This document shows, one piece after another, positions 1-10,500 of a stretch of 64,000 nt of DNA. This DNA is from Acidimicrobiaceae bacterium (GTDB lineage Bacteria; Actinomycetota; Acidimicrobiia; Acidimicrobiales; Ilumatobacteraceae). The stretch's first letter is position 1. Every line of letters begins with the position of its first letter. The DNA lies in the NCBI GenBank assembly GCA_012269985.1, contig JAAXJF010000024.1:1-64000 (forward strand), read 5' to 3'. A program made the position numbers and the translations under genes. Under the pieces are notes generated by a model, which ran no database searches, was not told where the DNA came from, and saw nothing but the letters and a program-made list of their open reading frames with translations.

Positions 1-1601
1 TTCCGGATGAGAACATCTGCATCGCGCGCGACATCGGCTATCCGGTCATCATCAAGGCCTCGGGTGGTGGCGGCGGGCGCGGCATGCGGGTTGTACATTC
101 AGAAGCCACGCTACTGAACGCCATCTCCCTGACCCGGACTGAGTCCAAAGTCGCGTTTGGCGACGATACGGTCTACATGGAGAAATACCTGGAACGCCCG
201 CGCCACAGCGAAATCCAGGTGCTGGCGGACGAACACGGTAACGCGGTCCATCTGGGCGAGCGCGATTGTTCGGGGCAGCGCCGTAATCAGAACCTGCTCG
301 AGGAAGCCCCCGCGGGCGGCCTGCCCGACGTCGTTCGTGCAGCGTTGCACGACGGAGCGACGCGCCTCGCTCGCCATGTGAACTATCGGGGTGCGGGAAC
401 CGTCGAGTTCCTTGTCGGCCACGACGGAACGATCACATTCCTGGAAGTGAATACTCGTTTGCAAGTCGAGCACCCGGTCACCGAAGCCGTGACCGGTGTC
501 GACCTCGTCGGACTTCAATTCGATGTTGCATCAGGTGCCGGGCTCGGAATGACTCAGGACGCAATCTCGCTGTGCGGTCACGCGGTAGAGCTTCGACTTG
601 TGGCAGAAGATCCAAGTAGCGGGTGGATGCCGTCGACCGGTGTGATCACTGCATTCGACGTTCCTGGCAATGTTCGGGTCGACAGCGGAATTCGCCCCGG
701 CAGCGTTGTAACGACAAATTACGACTCGCTTCTCGCCTAGATCATCGTCACGGGCGCTGACCGCCAGACTGCGCGCGCAGTAGCCGCCGATGCGATGCGC
801 CGAGCCGACATTGGGGGAGTTCGCACCAACGCAGACAGCCTTGTGGCGATTCTTACCGACGACGTGTTCGTGGAAGGTGGCGTCGATACCGGGTACCTCG
901 ATCGGCAACCTCATGTGTTGCAGGGTGTTCGACCTGAAACTGCAGACATCGACGCGCATCTCGTGGCCGTCGTTCTTGATCGAGTTGCCGCCACTCGCCC
1001 GGCCGATCAACGCTGGCGCCATGCCCCGCGTGCACGGCGCAACCTGCCGACACGTGGGCAGCGGATAACGATGGTCGAATCGGGTGGTGATGCACCGGTC
1101 GAATATGAAGTCGAATATCGGTTACTCGGTGGCGACACCTGGGAATTTCTGCTTGGCCCGTGGCCAAAAGCTGACGACGATGGCGCTCTGAACCCAGATG
1201 ATCGCCCACGGTCGGTGGTGCGGCGCTGCGGAAATGCCCTAGAAATCGATGGTCGGCGAACATCGCCCAACGTTTCTCGCCTCGGCGAGTCGTGGCGGGT
1301 GAGCGGGTGGTCTGGTCGCACCGAATGGCATGAACTTCCTCGCTTTGCCGAACACGACGCTGACCTCGCAGGGTCAGGACCTGTTGCTCCACTGCCGGGC
1401 ACCGTGATCGACGTTCGGGTCTCCGACGGCGACTCGGTTGAGGCCGATCAAGTGTTGATGGTGATCGAGGCGATGAAGATGGAGCACCAAATCACGACTC
1501 CGTCTGCAGCGACGGTCACCACAGTTCGTTTCAGTGTTGGCGATCGCGTCGATATGGGCGATTTACTTGTCGAGCTTGAGATCGGAGGTCAGGACTCATG
1601 A
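1..1601 (+). pseudogene. Acyl-CoA carboxylase biotin-carboxylase/BCCP subunit, 5' truncated by window and split by in-frame TAG
   Basis: This is the alpha subunit of a biotin-dependent acyl-CoA carboxylase (propionyl-, methylcrotonyl- or geranyl-CoA type), which carboxylates biotin with ATP and bicarbonate. The frame is open from base 3. It shows the ATP-grasp glycine-rich loop (bases 51-80), the EVNTRLQVEHPVTE active-site strand (about 441-485) and a C-terminal biotinyl domain with EAMKMEH, whose biotinylated Lys is codon 1476-1478. An in-frame TAG at 738-740 falls in the conserved YDSLLAK(I/L)I segment, where Lys (AAG) is expected, and the same frame continues as clear homology to 1601. The Lys of the family motif RR(H/N)QK is Asn here (codon 291-293). 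The pieces are 3-740 and 741-1601. Either this is a pseudogene or one base is wrong. The last four bases overlap the next start (ATGA). Confidence 0.88.
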
Positions 1602-3355
1602 GTGACTCGATTCGTATTGCGAACTGCTCTGGGTTTTTCGGTGACCGTCTATCTGGTGCAAAGGAAATGGTTGAAGGCGGCCCGATCGATGTCCTCACGG
1701 GGGATTGGCTAGCCGAACTCACGATGCTCATCCTTTCGAGGATTCGCGCAAAAAATCCCGGCCGCGGATATGCGTCAACCTTTGTCACTCAGATGGAGCA
1801 GGTGATGGGAACCTGTCTTGATCGTGGCATCAAAGTCGTCTCGAACGCTGGTGGACTCGATCCGGGTGGATGTGCGGACGCCCTTCAAGAAATCGCCGAC
1901 CGTCTCGGTCTCAACCCAACTATTGCCTACGTTGACGGCGACAATCTTCTTGATCGAGCGGTCGATCTCGCTGAAAGTGGAAATCTCGTCGCATTCGATC
2001 CAGCAAATGGGCTGGGTGATATATCTCGCTATGTGTCGGCAAATGCGTACCTCGGTTGCTGGGGCATCGTTGATGCTCTCACCGAGGGTGCTGACATCGT
2101 TGTCACCGGCCGGGTGACAGATGCAGCGGTCGTCTGTGGCCCGGCGGCTTATCACCATGGATGGTCGCGCACAGATTGGGACGCTCTCGCGGGCGCAGTC
2201 GTCGCTGGTCACGTCATTGAATGCTCAGGACAGGTCACTGGAGGGAACTATTCCTTCTTCACCGAGGTGCCGGGTCGCGAGCGAATCGGATTTCCATTCG
2301 CCGACGTGTTCGCAGATGGTTCGAGTGTGATCGGTAAGCATGACGGAACCGGTGGTCTGGTCTCGGTCGGAACGGTGACCAGCCAATTGCTCTATGAAAT
2401 CGGTGGCGCTCAATATCTCGGACCTGATGTGACATCGCGATTCGACACCATTTCTCTTGAACAAGTTGAGCCCGATCGGGTCCGAATTTCGGGCGTGAAA
2501 GGCGAGCCACCGACGGGATCATTGAAGGTTGCGATGAACGAACTTGGTGGTTACCGAAATGACATGGTGCTCGCGCTCACCGGACTTGACGTTGAAGAAA
2601 AATCAGAGATGGCTCTCCAAGCATTCTGGGAGGCGTCGCCCTATGCCGCTGCAGACTTCGAAGAATGCGAGGTTCGTCTGGTGCGGACCGACCACAGCGA
2701 TCCGGAAAGTAACGAAGCGGCAACTGCCCAACTTCGCATCAGCGTGAAAGACCGTGACGAACGCAAAGTCGGTCGCGCCTTCTCAAACGCATTTGTTGAA
2801 ACCGGTCTGTCGAGTGTTCCAGGCTTTTATTCGCTGTCGGGAGGCCCATCAGCGGGATCGCCGTTCGGCGTGTACCGACCAGCGCTTGTGCCGGCTGACC
2901 TCGTTCCCGCCTACGTTCATGTAAACGGTTCAACGCGTCAAGTTGAATCGGTGGCCCCGGAGCACTCGCCGGTGAGCATCGAACCCACCCCAGGTCCCCA
3001 AGGTTCACCCTCAACGGGTGAAACACGTAGCGCTCCTTTGGGCACATTATTTGGTGCGCGCTCGGGCGATAAGGGTGGAGATGCAAACCTTGGGATGTTC
3101 GCCCGAAGTGATGAGGCCTGGTTGTGGCTCGATGAATTTCTCACCGTTGAACGATTCAAAGACTTACTTCCAGAGACAGCGAATCTCACCGTTGACCGAT
3201 ACGCGTTTGCGAACATTCGGTCGTTGAACTTCGTGGTCAGAGGATTGCTCTCTGAAGGTGTTGCGGCATCAACACGAACCGATGGCCAAGCGAAGAGTCT
3301 CGGTGAGTGGCTTCGTGCCCGATTTGTCGACATCCCTGTCGACCTGCTCGACTGA
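1598..3355 (+). CDS. Acyclic terpene utilization AtuA-like protein (DUF1446)
   Basis: The 585-residue protein matches the AtuA/DUF1446 family: it opens with an IRIANCSGFFGDR motif, followed by the long conserved domain (about 1-450) and a C-terminal AtuA-like domain (about 475-580, with GARSGDKGGDANLG). In Pseudomonas, AtuA belongs to the citronellol/geraniol (acyclic terpene) degradation cluster, but its exact reaction is not established. Its place between a biotin-carboxylase subunit and a class III CoA-transferase fits a branched acyl-CoA degradation route. The ATG overlaps the upstream stop by four bases, implying translational coupling. Unlike both neighbours the frame is intact. Confidence 0.85.
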   Translation: MSDSIRIANCSGFFGDRLSGAKEMVEGGPIDVLTGDWLAELTMLILSRIRAKNPGRGYASTFVTQMEQVMGTCLDRGIKVVSNAGGLDPGGCADALQEIADRLGLNPTIAYVDGDNLLDRAVDLAESGNLVAFDPANGLGDISRYVSANAYLGCWGIVDALTEGADIVVTGRVTDAAVVCGPAAYHHGWSRTDWDALAGAVVAGHVIECSGQVTGGNYSFFTEVPGRERIGFPFADVFADGSSVIGKHDGTGGLVSVGTVTSQLLYEIGGAQYLGPDVTSRFDTISLEQVEPDRVRISGVKGEPPTGSLKVAMNELGGYRNDMVLALTGLDVEEKSEMALQAFWEASPYAAADFEECEVRLVRTDHSDPESNEAATAQLRISVKDRDERKVGRAFSNAFVETGLSSVPGFYSLSGGPSAGSPFGVYRPALVPADLVPAYVHVNGSTRQVESVAPEHSPVSIEPTPGPQGSPSTGETRSAPLGTLFGARSGDKGGDANLGMFARSDEAWLWLDEFLTVERFKDLLPETANLTVDRYAFANIRSLNFVVRGLLSEGVAASTRTDGQAKSLGEWLRARFVDIPVDLLD

Positions 3356-3362
3356 GAAGCCG

Positions 3363-4547
3363 ATGAGTCATTACCAACCGCTTGCCGGCGTAAAAGTTCT
3401 TGACCTGACGGCGGTCATTATGGGTCCTTTTGGTACCCAAATTCTTGCCGACATGGGCGCTGAGGTCACCGTTGTCGAAACTCCGGTGGGAGATGCCAAC
3501 CGACATATGGGCAAGGGCCCTCACCCCGATGTCTCCGGCGTGACATTGAACCTCATGAGGAACAAGCGCAGCATTGTGCTCGACCTGCGCAGTGACGAGG
3601 GTCGGGCGATATTCGAGAAACTTGTCGCAGAGAGCGATGTGTTCGTCACCAACCTTCGTCCGGGCTCTCGTTAGCGTGCTCGTGTTACTCCCGACGATTT
3701 ACGGCCGCTTCGCCCTGATCTTGTCTGGGTTGCCGCAGCTGGCTACGACCCGAGTTCACCAAATGCCGATGCCGCTGCATACGACGACATCATTCAGGCA
3801 GCAACCGGATTCGTTGACACCAATGAGCGTTCAGGGCTTCCACCGGTGATGGCGCCGATTCTTATCGCCGACAAGGTGTCGGGAATGGCGCTCGCACAAG
3901 CGGTGCTTGCCGGGCTTTTCCACCGTGAACGAACAGGCGAGGGAACTGACACAGTGCTCGCGATGTACGACATGATGCGGGCTTTTTTGCTTGTCGAGCA
4001 CGGAGCAGAAGCAATTCCCGAACCGCAACTTTCGCGAGCGGGGTATCCGAGATTATTGAGCGCAGAACGTCGTCCGCTTCGAACCTCAGATGGGGGCCTC
4101 GTAGCAATTCTTGCGTACGAGCGACACCACTTCGAGGGTCTGATTCGCATCGGCGGTCGTCTGGATCTGCTTGAAGACGAGCGAGTTGGTTCGCGTTTAG
4201 GACGGGTCATCCACATCGATGAGCTCTACCGCGAGTACCCGCGAATCGCCGAAACCCACACCACCCAAGAGTTCGTCGACGCCTGTGCCGCAGCGGGAGT
4301 TCCGGTACACGAAGTTGTCACCCTCGATGACGTGACGAATTCTCTGCCGATGACCGACCATCCGCGCCTCGGTCGGTACCGCATCACTCCCTCACTTGCA
4401 CCAGGGGTACCCGTCGATGCTGAACCCCGACGATTTGCGCCTGTGCTCGGGGAGGACGGTCGTGAGGTGCTCCTAGAACTCGGGTACTCAGACGAAGAGA
4501 TTGACGAACTTGAGAACTCAGGTGTCGTTGGCCGCTACCGTTCGTAG
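3363..4547 (+). pseudogene. CaiB/BaiF family class III CoA-transferase, split by in-frame TAG
   Basis: The encoded protein resembles class III CoA-transferases (formyl-CoA transferase, CaiB, AMACR), which move CoA between carboxylic acids. The N-terminal part has LAGVKVLDLT, GPFGTQILADMGAEV and NLRPG. The C-terminal part has YDDIIQAATG and PPVMAPILIADKVSG, whose Asp aligns with the catalytic Asp of the family. A TAG at 3672-3674 interrupts the frame just after NLRPGSR, where the family usually has Glu or another polar residue, and the same frame then continues to 4547 with good homology. A single-base nonsense mutation (for example GAG, AAG or CAG to TAG) explains it. An internal ATG at 3846 could start a C-terminal fragment. 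It lies 7 bp after the AtuA gene. Confidence 0.85.
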
Positions 4548-4549
4548 GC

Positions 4550-5650
4550 GTGAACACACAAGCACGACCCGGACGGCCCCGATCTGCCGTAGAAGCACTT
4601 CCCGCGTACCGGCCGGGACGTGATGCAAAACAAGCGCAACAAGAGCATGGAATTGCCGACGCGGTAAAACTTGCGTCGAACGAAAACCCTGAGGGCCCAA
4701 TCTCCGCTGTGGAGAATGCAGTTCTTTCCGCAGTTCGCGGGGCAAACCGCTACGCGGATCATCGCGGGGGAGAGCTGCGGTCTCGGATCGCTGAGTGGCT
4801 CGACATTTCAGCCGACCACATCACCATTGGAAATGGCTCGGTCGGGTTGTTGCAACAGATTTTCCTCACCTACCTCGATCCGGGTGACGAGATTATTTTT
4901 GGATGGCGTTCGTTTGAGGTGTACCCGATTTACTCGCAACTCACCGGAGCTGAGATGGTTCGGGTTCCTCTACTCGACGACTTGACCTATGACGTCGATG
5001 GCATCATCGCAGCACTCACTCCGGCGACCAAGGTGGTCATGCTTGCGACCCCGAATAACCCGACGGGCACTGTCCTCAGTCATGATGACATCGTCCGAAT
5101 CGCCACGGCAGCGAGCGAAGAGGTGATTGTTGTGATCGATGAGGCCTACCGCGAATTTGTCGACGCTGGTACTCCCGACCCGGTTGCCGACATTGTTCCG
5201 CAGTTTCGGAATGTGCTCGTGACGCGGACCCTGTCGAAAGCACATGGTCTTGCTGGTTTGCGAGTGGGCTACGCGGTCGGTGACCCGGAAGTAATCGCCG
5301 ATATTGACAAAGTTGCTGTCCCGTTTCACGTGAACGCAGCTGCTCAAGCGGCTGCGATTGCGGCGATTGACAACATCGAAGAAATTGAAGCCCGGTGCGG
5401 AGTGATTGTGAGCGAACGAGGCCGCGTCGAGGCACAACTCTCTGAGATGGGGTGGTGGATGCCCGCCCATCAAGCCAATTTCGTTTACCTCTCGACCGGT
5501 TCTGACACCATGAGGCTCGCAACCGAGCTAGAAAAGCGCGGAGTGGTAGTGCGGCCGTTTGATGGAGAGGGCATCAGGGTCACCATCGGTAGCCCTGCTG
5601 AGAATGATCGTTTTCTCGCAGCTATCACTGAGTTGGGAGTGACCAAATGA
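4550..5650 (+). CDS. Histidinol-phosphate/aromatic amino acid aminotransferase
   Basis: This is a fold-type I PLP aminotransferase of the HisC family (366 residues). Motifs are SNENPEGP, TPNNPTGT, the VVIDEAYREF Asp region, the Schiff-base Lys in RTLSKAHGLAGLRVGY and the C-terminal RPFDGEGIRVTIG. The last motif, with NFVYL, is like actinobacterial Pat/HisC2 proteins, so aromatic amino acid transamination (phenylalanine) is as likely as histidinol-phosphate transamination. No other his genes are nearby. The start is GTG two bases after the CoA-transferase stop, so it may be the tail of that operon. Its own stop overlaps the following ATG by four bases. Confidence 0.85.
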   Translation: MNTQARPGRPRSAVEALPAYRPGRDAKQAQQEHGIADAVKLASNENPEGPISAVENAVLSAVRGANRYADHRGGELRSRIAEWLDISADHITIGNGSVGLLQQIFLTYLDPGDEIIFGWRSFEVYPIYSQLTGAEMVRVPLLDDLTYDVDGIIAALTPATKVVMLATPNNPTGTVLSHDDIVRIATAASEEVIVVIDEAYREFVDAGTPDPVADIVPQFRNVLVTRTLSKAHGLAGLRVGYAVGDPEVIADIDKVAVPFHVNAAAQAAAIAAIDNIEEIEARCGVIVSERGRVEAQLSEMGWWMPAHQANFVYLSTGSDTMRLATELEKRGVVVRPFDGEGIRVTIGSPAENDRFLAAITELGVTK

Positions 5651-6015
5651 AGGTGCGCGAATATTTGTTTCCACCTGATCCCAGAGGCTGGGGTGTTGAC
5701 CCTGACTACCGGTTCACTCTTGCGAACGAGCGCACGTTTCTCTCATGGATTCGAACGTCATTGGCTCTCGTTGCCGGTGGTTTAGGGTCGATCGTTGTTC
5801 TTAAAGACATTGAAGGCGTTGAAGTCATCGGAGTTATGGTGTTGGCGCTTGCGTTTGTGACCGCCTCAACAGCGTTTCGCCGTTGGTCACTCAACGAGCG
5901 CGCAATGCGCCTCGAACAGCCTCTCCCTGCGTCATACCTTCCTCAGATCACCGCGATTGGTGTTGCCCTGATCGGAGTGGCCGCAGTGATCTTGCTGGTG
6001 ATCGATTCGCAATGA
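5647..6015 (+). CDS. DUF202 (YidH-like) membrane protein
   Basis: This small membrane protein of 122 residues carries the DUF202 signature: FTLANERTFLSWIRTSLALVAGG in the first third, followed by two more hydrophobic segments, about three in all. The family is widespread and its function is not firmly known. The ATG overlaps the aminotransferase stop (ATGA), and the gene's own stop overlaps the start of a second DUF202 gene, so all three are probably translated from one message. Confidence 0.8.
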   Translation: MKVREYLFPPDPRGWGVDPDYRFTLANERTFLSWIRTSLALVAGGLGSIVVLKDIEGVEVIGVMVLALAFVTASTAFRRWSLNERAMRLEQPLPASYLPQITAIGVALIGVAAVILLVIDSQ

Positions 6016-6395
6016 GGCAACGTCGGGGGCGTCGTCATCAGCGCCCACTGAATTCGTTTGACCCGCCTCTTCCCCACGAGCGAACGTCGCTGGCGTGGGA
6101 GCGCACAGGTCTGGCCACGGTCATTGCGGGGGCACTGCTCGCCCGCACAGCTTCAGAGCATGCGCATTACCTGTTTGGCGTTTTTGGAGCTCTGTGGGTG
6201 GCGGTTGGAGGTGTCGTGATTTTCTGGGCTGAGTTTCGATATGACTCGTTGCATGGCCCGTTGCGTGCCGGAGAGAACCCGGTACATCCGACGATGGTGA
6301 GACTTGTTGGCGTCGCAACCGTGTCATTCATTGGCTTCGCCTTGATGCTCATCGTCTACCTAGTATTTACCGACGCTCCCACGTTGGGCAGCTGA
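6012..6395 (+). CDS. Second DUF202-type membrane protein
   Basis: This 127-residue protein with about three membrane segments starts at the ATG that overlaps the preceding stop. It has a basic N terminus and then the DUF202-like ERTSLAWERTGLATVIAGALLAR motif. It is a diverged relative of the protein just upstream. Paired small DUF202 proteins such as YidG/YidH suggest the two may form a hetero-oligomer in the membrane. The function is unknown. Confidence 0.75.
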   Translation: MRQRRGRRHQRPLNSFDPPLPHERTSLAWERTGLATVIAGALLARTASEHAHYLFGVFGALWVAVGGVVIFWAEFRYDSLHGPLRAGENPVHPTMVRLVGVATVSFIGFALMLIVYLVFTDAPTLGS

Positions 6396-6410
6396 GCAAC
6401 TGGGGGACAC

Positions 6411-7499
6411 ATGGGGGCAGTAATCACAGGGTGGGGGAAATGCAGACCTCCGTTGTCGTTGCCAAATGCTGACCTCAGCACACTTGTCGATACCGATGAC
6501 GAGTGGATTCGTGAACGCACGGGCATTTCTGAACGCGGCATCTGTCATGTAGAGACAACCGATATGGCCGAGGTTGCAGCGCGACATGCGCTCGCCGCTG
6601 CTGGTCTGGAGACCACCGACCTCGACCTCATCGTTATGGCGACAGTGACGCCGGAGATCAGTTGTCCAAGTAATGCATGTGTGTTGCAAGAGCGTCTCGG
6701 TGCGGTCAATGCGGGTGCGTTCGATCTCAATGCTGCGTGTTCTGGGTTTGTCTATGGTTTCGCCACCGCAACATCGCTGGTGACCTCTGGGGTCGCACGG
6801 CGAATCCTTCTTGTCGGAGTAGAGAAGCTGCACTTTTTCCTCGACTACCGCGATCGAAATTCCTGCGTGATCTTCGGCGATGGAGCGGGAGCAGTCATCA
6901 TTGAGCACTCCGATCAGGCCGATGTTGGCGTGCTCGGTGTCGACCTCGGTGCCGATGGTCCCGCCGGCTCGACGATGGTCATACCAACCCTCGGAACCCG
7001 TGGGGAACTTTCGACATTCCGCGACCCCTCCCAGCATCGGCTTCATTTTGAAGGTCAAGCGGTGTACAAGATTGCGGTCAAGGGTATGGCCGAGTCGGTG
7101 ACCCGAGCATTAGAACGAGCATCTCTCGACGCAGACGATATTGACCTCGTTGTTCCTCATCAGGCAAACCTTCGGATCATCCAAGCGGCGACGTCGCGAC
7201 TTGGAGTACCCGAGTCGAAGGTGATGGTGAATATTGCACACCATGGCAATACCTCTGCCGCATCGATTCCGATGGCGCTTTGCGATGCTCTCGACGAAGG
7301 AAGAGTTTCTCCGAATGACACGATTGCGATCACTGCGTTCGGCGGGGGTGTCACATGGGGTTCGGTTATTTTCCGATGGGGAGAACGTGTGTCACGATGC
7401 GAGACGAGTGATGCTGCGCTGCCGGAGCCAACCGGAGATGTGTTTGATGTGCTGGCACCGAACCGAGAGTTTTACTCGTCGTATCACGAGTCGAACTAA
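6411..7499 (+). CDS. 3-oxoacyl-ACP synthase III (FabH-like)
   Basis: This is a KAS III-type condensing enzyme (362 residues), which joins acyl-CoA to malonyl-ACP at the start of fatty-acid or polyketide synthesis. The catalytic triad is visible: Cys in LNAACSGFVYG, His in VPHQANLRII and Asn in NIAHHGNTSAASIP. The characteristic DDEWIRERTGISERG substrate loop is near the N terminus. A tail of about 35 residues follows the usual FGGGVTWGSVIFRW end. A GGGGGA purine run three bases before the ATG is a possible ribosome site. No other fab genes are close, so a dedicated acyl-chain starter role is possible. Confidence 0.87.
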   Translation: MGAVITGWGKCRPPLSLPNADLSTLVDTDDEWIRERTGISERGICHVETTDMAEVAARHALAAAGLETTDLDLIVMATVTPEISCPSNACVLQERLGAVNAGAFDLNAACSGFVYGFATATSLVTSGVARRILLVGVEKLHFFLDYRDRNSCVIFGDGAGAVIIEHSDQADVGVLGVDLGADGPAGSTMVIPTLGTRGELSTFRDPSQHRLHFEGQAVYKIAVKGMAESVTRALERASLDADDIDLVVPHQANLRIIQAATSRLGVPESKVMVNIAHHGNTSAASIPMALCDALDEGRVSPNDTIAITAFGGGVTWGSVIFRWGERVSRCETSDAALPEPTGDVFDVLAPNREFYSSYHESN

Positions 7500-7511
7500 G
7501 CGCAGCGCAAG

Positions 7512-10500
7512 CTACTTCAGTTCAGCGAGTGCTGCCGTCCGTTGAGTGCGGAAAATTTCAACCCGGCTTTCTTTCAGTTCTTCGTAGCCGCGGATGACGT
7601 CGGGAAGGCGTGCAAGTTCGACGAGACGGGTGTAGGGCAAGGTCGAGACCGAAGTGGTGATTGCGTCAACGAGCTCGAGGTACTCGCCGGGTAGCGAGCG
7701 TTCGATTTTGCGGACTCGGGCATAACCGAAGATGTCGAGTGGAGTGCCTCGAAGCACCCGTGCTCGTCTCAGCAGTTTGAACATCGGTATCCACCCCGGG
7801 CCGAAGCGCAGCTTTCTTTTCACGCCCATCGCGGCGAGGATCGGTGGGTGAAGCAGTCGATAGCGAACTCCCTTACCGTCTGCAATCGAGTCAGATGCGC
7901 CGGCCCCGTCACCGGTAGCGATCAGTCGGGCGACCTCGTATTCGTCTTTATAGGTCGTGAGTTGGTGAAGGTGAGTCGCAACAGATGTCGTCAACTCAAG
8001 CGATGGGTCAGGGTCGATGTCGCGAACCCGTTGAACGGTATCGAGGAAGCGTTGCGATGCGCGAGTGCCGCTATGGGCTTTTACGTCCTCAGCGCAGCGC
8101 CCGATGACGTCGTCGGGAAGTTCGACTTCTGCTGTTGTTGACGAAGGTGCATCGATGTTTAACTGACCAACTGCGTATAGGCGGCCGAGGCGAAGTGCCG
8201 TGAGGTTGGCCTCAACTGCAGCACCATTCACTCGGATTGCCTCGGAGAGGCTGTCGAGCGAAATCGGCAATGCGCCAATCTGAACGGCCATCCCGACGAC
8301 GAAGACATTCGCCGTTGTCGCATCGCCCAGAAAGCGGGTGGTGATCTGAGCTGCGTCAGCCCAGAGTTGCTTTGCGCTGTCAGTCGCATCACCCAAGGTG
8401 TTTTCGATGTCATCGCTATTGGGCAGGTGTAGTTCAGGGTGCGCAATCATCGAAGCGGTGGGCGTCTCGGTCGACGAGCCGACCACCATGGTCGTTGGTG
8501 AAATGACTCCAAGACCGCTCGCTCCTGCGGCAACGAGGTTGTCAAGAGCGATCAGTACATCCGCATCGCCTTGACCGAGGCGGCTTGCTTGCACTGCGCC
8601 ACCACGCGAGAGTCGAATGTCGCTCACTACCGGACCGGCTTTCTGGCTGAGGCCGATCTGGTCGATGCCTTGAACGCTCCAACCGTCGAGCATCGCTGCG
8701 GTGCCGATCACTTGTGCGACGGTGACCACTCCGGTTCCACCAACGCCGGTGAGTCGAATCGCGAGGTCGTCTCGATGTATTGAAGCGGTCGGAGCGGGTG
8801 GCTCAGTCGGCGGAATCTCGGTTGAGGTTTGGCGTGTCGGTGTGCCATTGCGATCGAACATGCGTGAGGTGAGGCGAGCGAAGAGGCTTGGCTCGGTGTC
8901 AACAGCAATAAACGATGGGCAGTCACCATCGACGCATGACTGGTCAAGGTTGCAGGAGTTCTGATCGATGCGAGTCTTTCGTCCCCACGGGGTGTCGAAT
9001 GCCTGCACCGACAAGCAGTTGCTGGTGCGGCCACAATCGCCGCAGCCTTCACAGATGCGATGGTCGATGACGATTCGGTCGGTCGGGGTGACAGCACGTC
9101 CGCGTTTGCGATCGCGCCGGAGCTCCGCGGCACATGGCTGATCGTGGATGAGTACGGTGACGCCTGGGGTTGCCGCAAGCACTTCTTGTGCTTCGATGAG
9201 GCGAGAGCGGTGCCATACGTCAACCTCGGTTGGCCAGTCGCTATGCCGGTTGGTGTCGTCGGTGGTGACGATGACACGAGTAACTCCTTGGCGGAGAAGA
9301 TTGGCGGCAACCGCGGCGGGCGACAGTTGACCAGATGGCGTCTGGCCACCGGTCATCGATACCGCGCCGTTGTAGAGCAATTTGAATGTCATGTGGCTTC
9401 CCGCTGCGACGGCGGAGGTGATGGCGAGCTGACCGCTGTGGAAGTACGTGCCGTCACCGATGTTCTGGATCATGTGATCAGTGGAAACAAAGTCTTCCAT
9501 TCCGATCCAGAGCGATCCTTCGTTGCCCATCGCGGTAACACCAACAATGTCGCCGCCCCGGCCTGGTTCGCCGAGCATGACCATCGTGTGGCATCCAATT
9601 CCTGCTCCGACTACCGACCCCTCAGGAACCACCGTTGAGGAGTTGTGTGGGCAGCCCGAGCAGAAGAATGGGCTGCGCTCAACTGTGAGTTCAATGTGAT
9701 GAATTTGCTGCGGGGCTGCGGGAGCAAGGCGATCACCGAGTCGTTCGCTGAGTCGGGTTCGTAACGCGGTGGTGATCGTGCCGGTGTCGAGCGTCCCGTG
9801 GTGGGGCGCGATCGGGTCGGCATGGTGAACCGACTTACCGATGATGCGCGGTGAATTTGCGGCCCCCGAAAGAATGTCGCGGACCGCGGTTTCGACGATC
9901 GGCTGCTTTTCTTCGATGATGATGAGTTCGCTTAGTCCGTGGGCAAATTCTTTGATGGTGGAGGTATCAACCGGGTAGGTCACCGCCATCTCGAGGATTC
10001 GGATGCCATTGCTTGCAATGTCGTCGTTCGACTGCATGCCGAGTCGTTTGAGCGCCTCATGTACCTGCCGATGGGTGTTGCCCGACGCGATAATGCCAAC
10101 CACGGCTCGGTCATTGCCAGCGGTCACTCGGTTGAGGTTGTTGAGGCGGATGTAGTCGAGCGCAATGGGAAGCCGAACTTCGATGAGTTCACGTTCGAGC
10201 TCAAGGTTGAACGGTGATATCACCCGACCGGTGGGTGCCAAGAGGTTGGCTGGGCGCTCTGGCGACACCGGATGATGCTGTAAGGCGTCAAGCTGTACCG
10301 AGGAGGTGCCGTCGGCAACGTCGGCGACGACTCGTACTGAGGCCCAAAGCCCTGCCGCTCTACTCATTGAAATCGCGTGACGGCCAAGTTCGAGCAGGGC
10401 AGCTGGATCGCCGGGCACGAGGACTGGTATCCGCAGTGCGGCGAGAATATCGGTCGAATTTGATGGCACGGTCGAGCTCTTCGCACCCGGATCGTCACCG

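Noticed and set aside
738-3674. Amber (TAG) recoding, for example pyrrolysine, as the explanation of the two in-frame TAG codons
   Set aside because: TAG ends several intact genes at the expected position (fused oxidoreductase, AtpI-like gene, atpH, ligA, azlD, leader peptide), neither protein family needs a special residue there, and no recoding genes are in the window.
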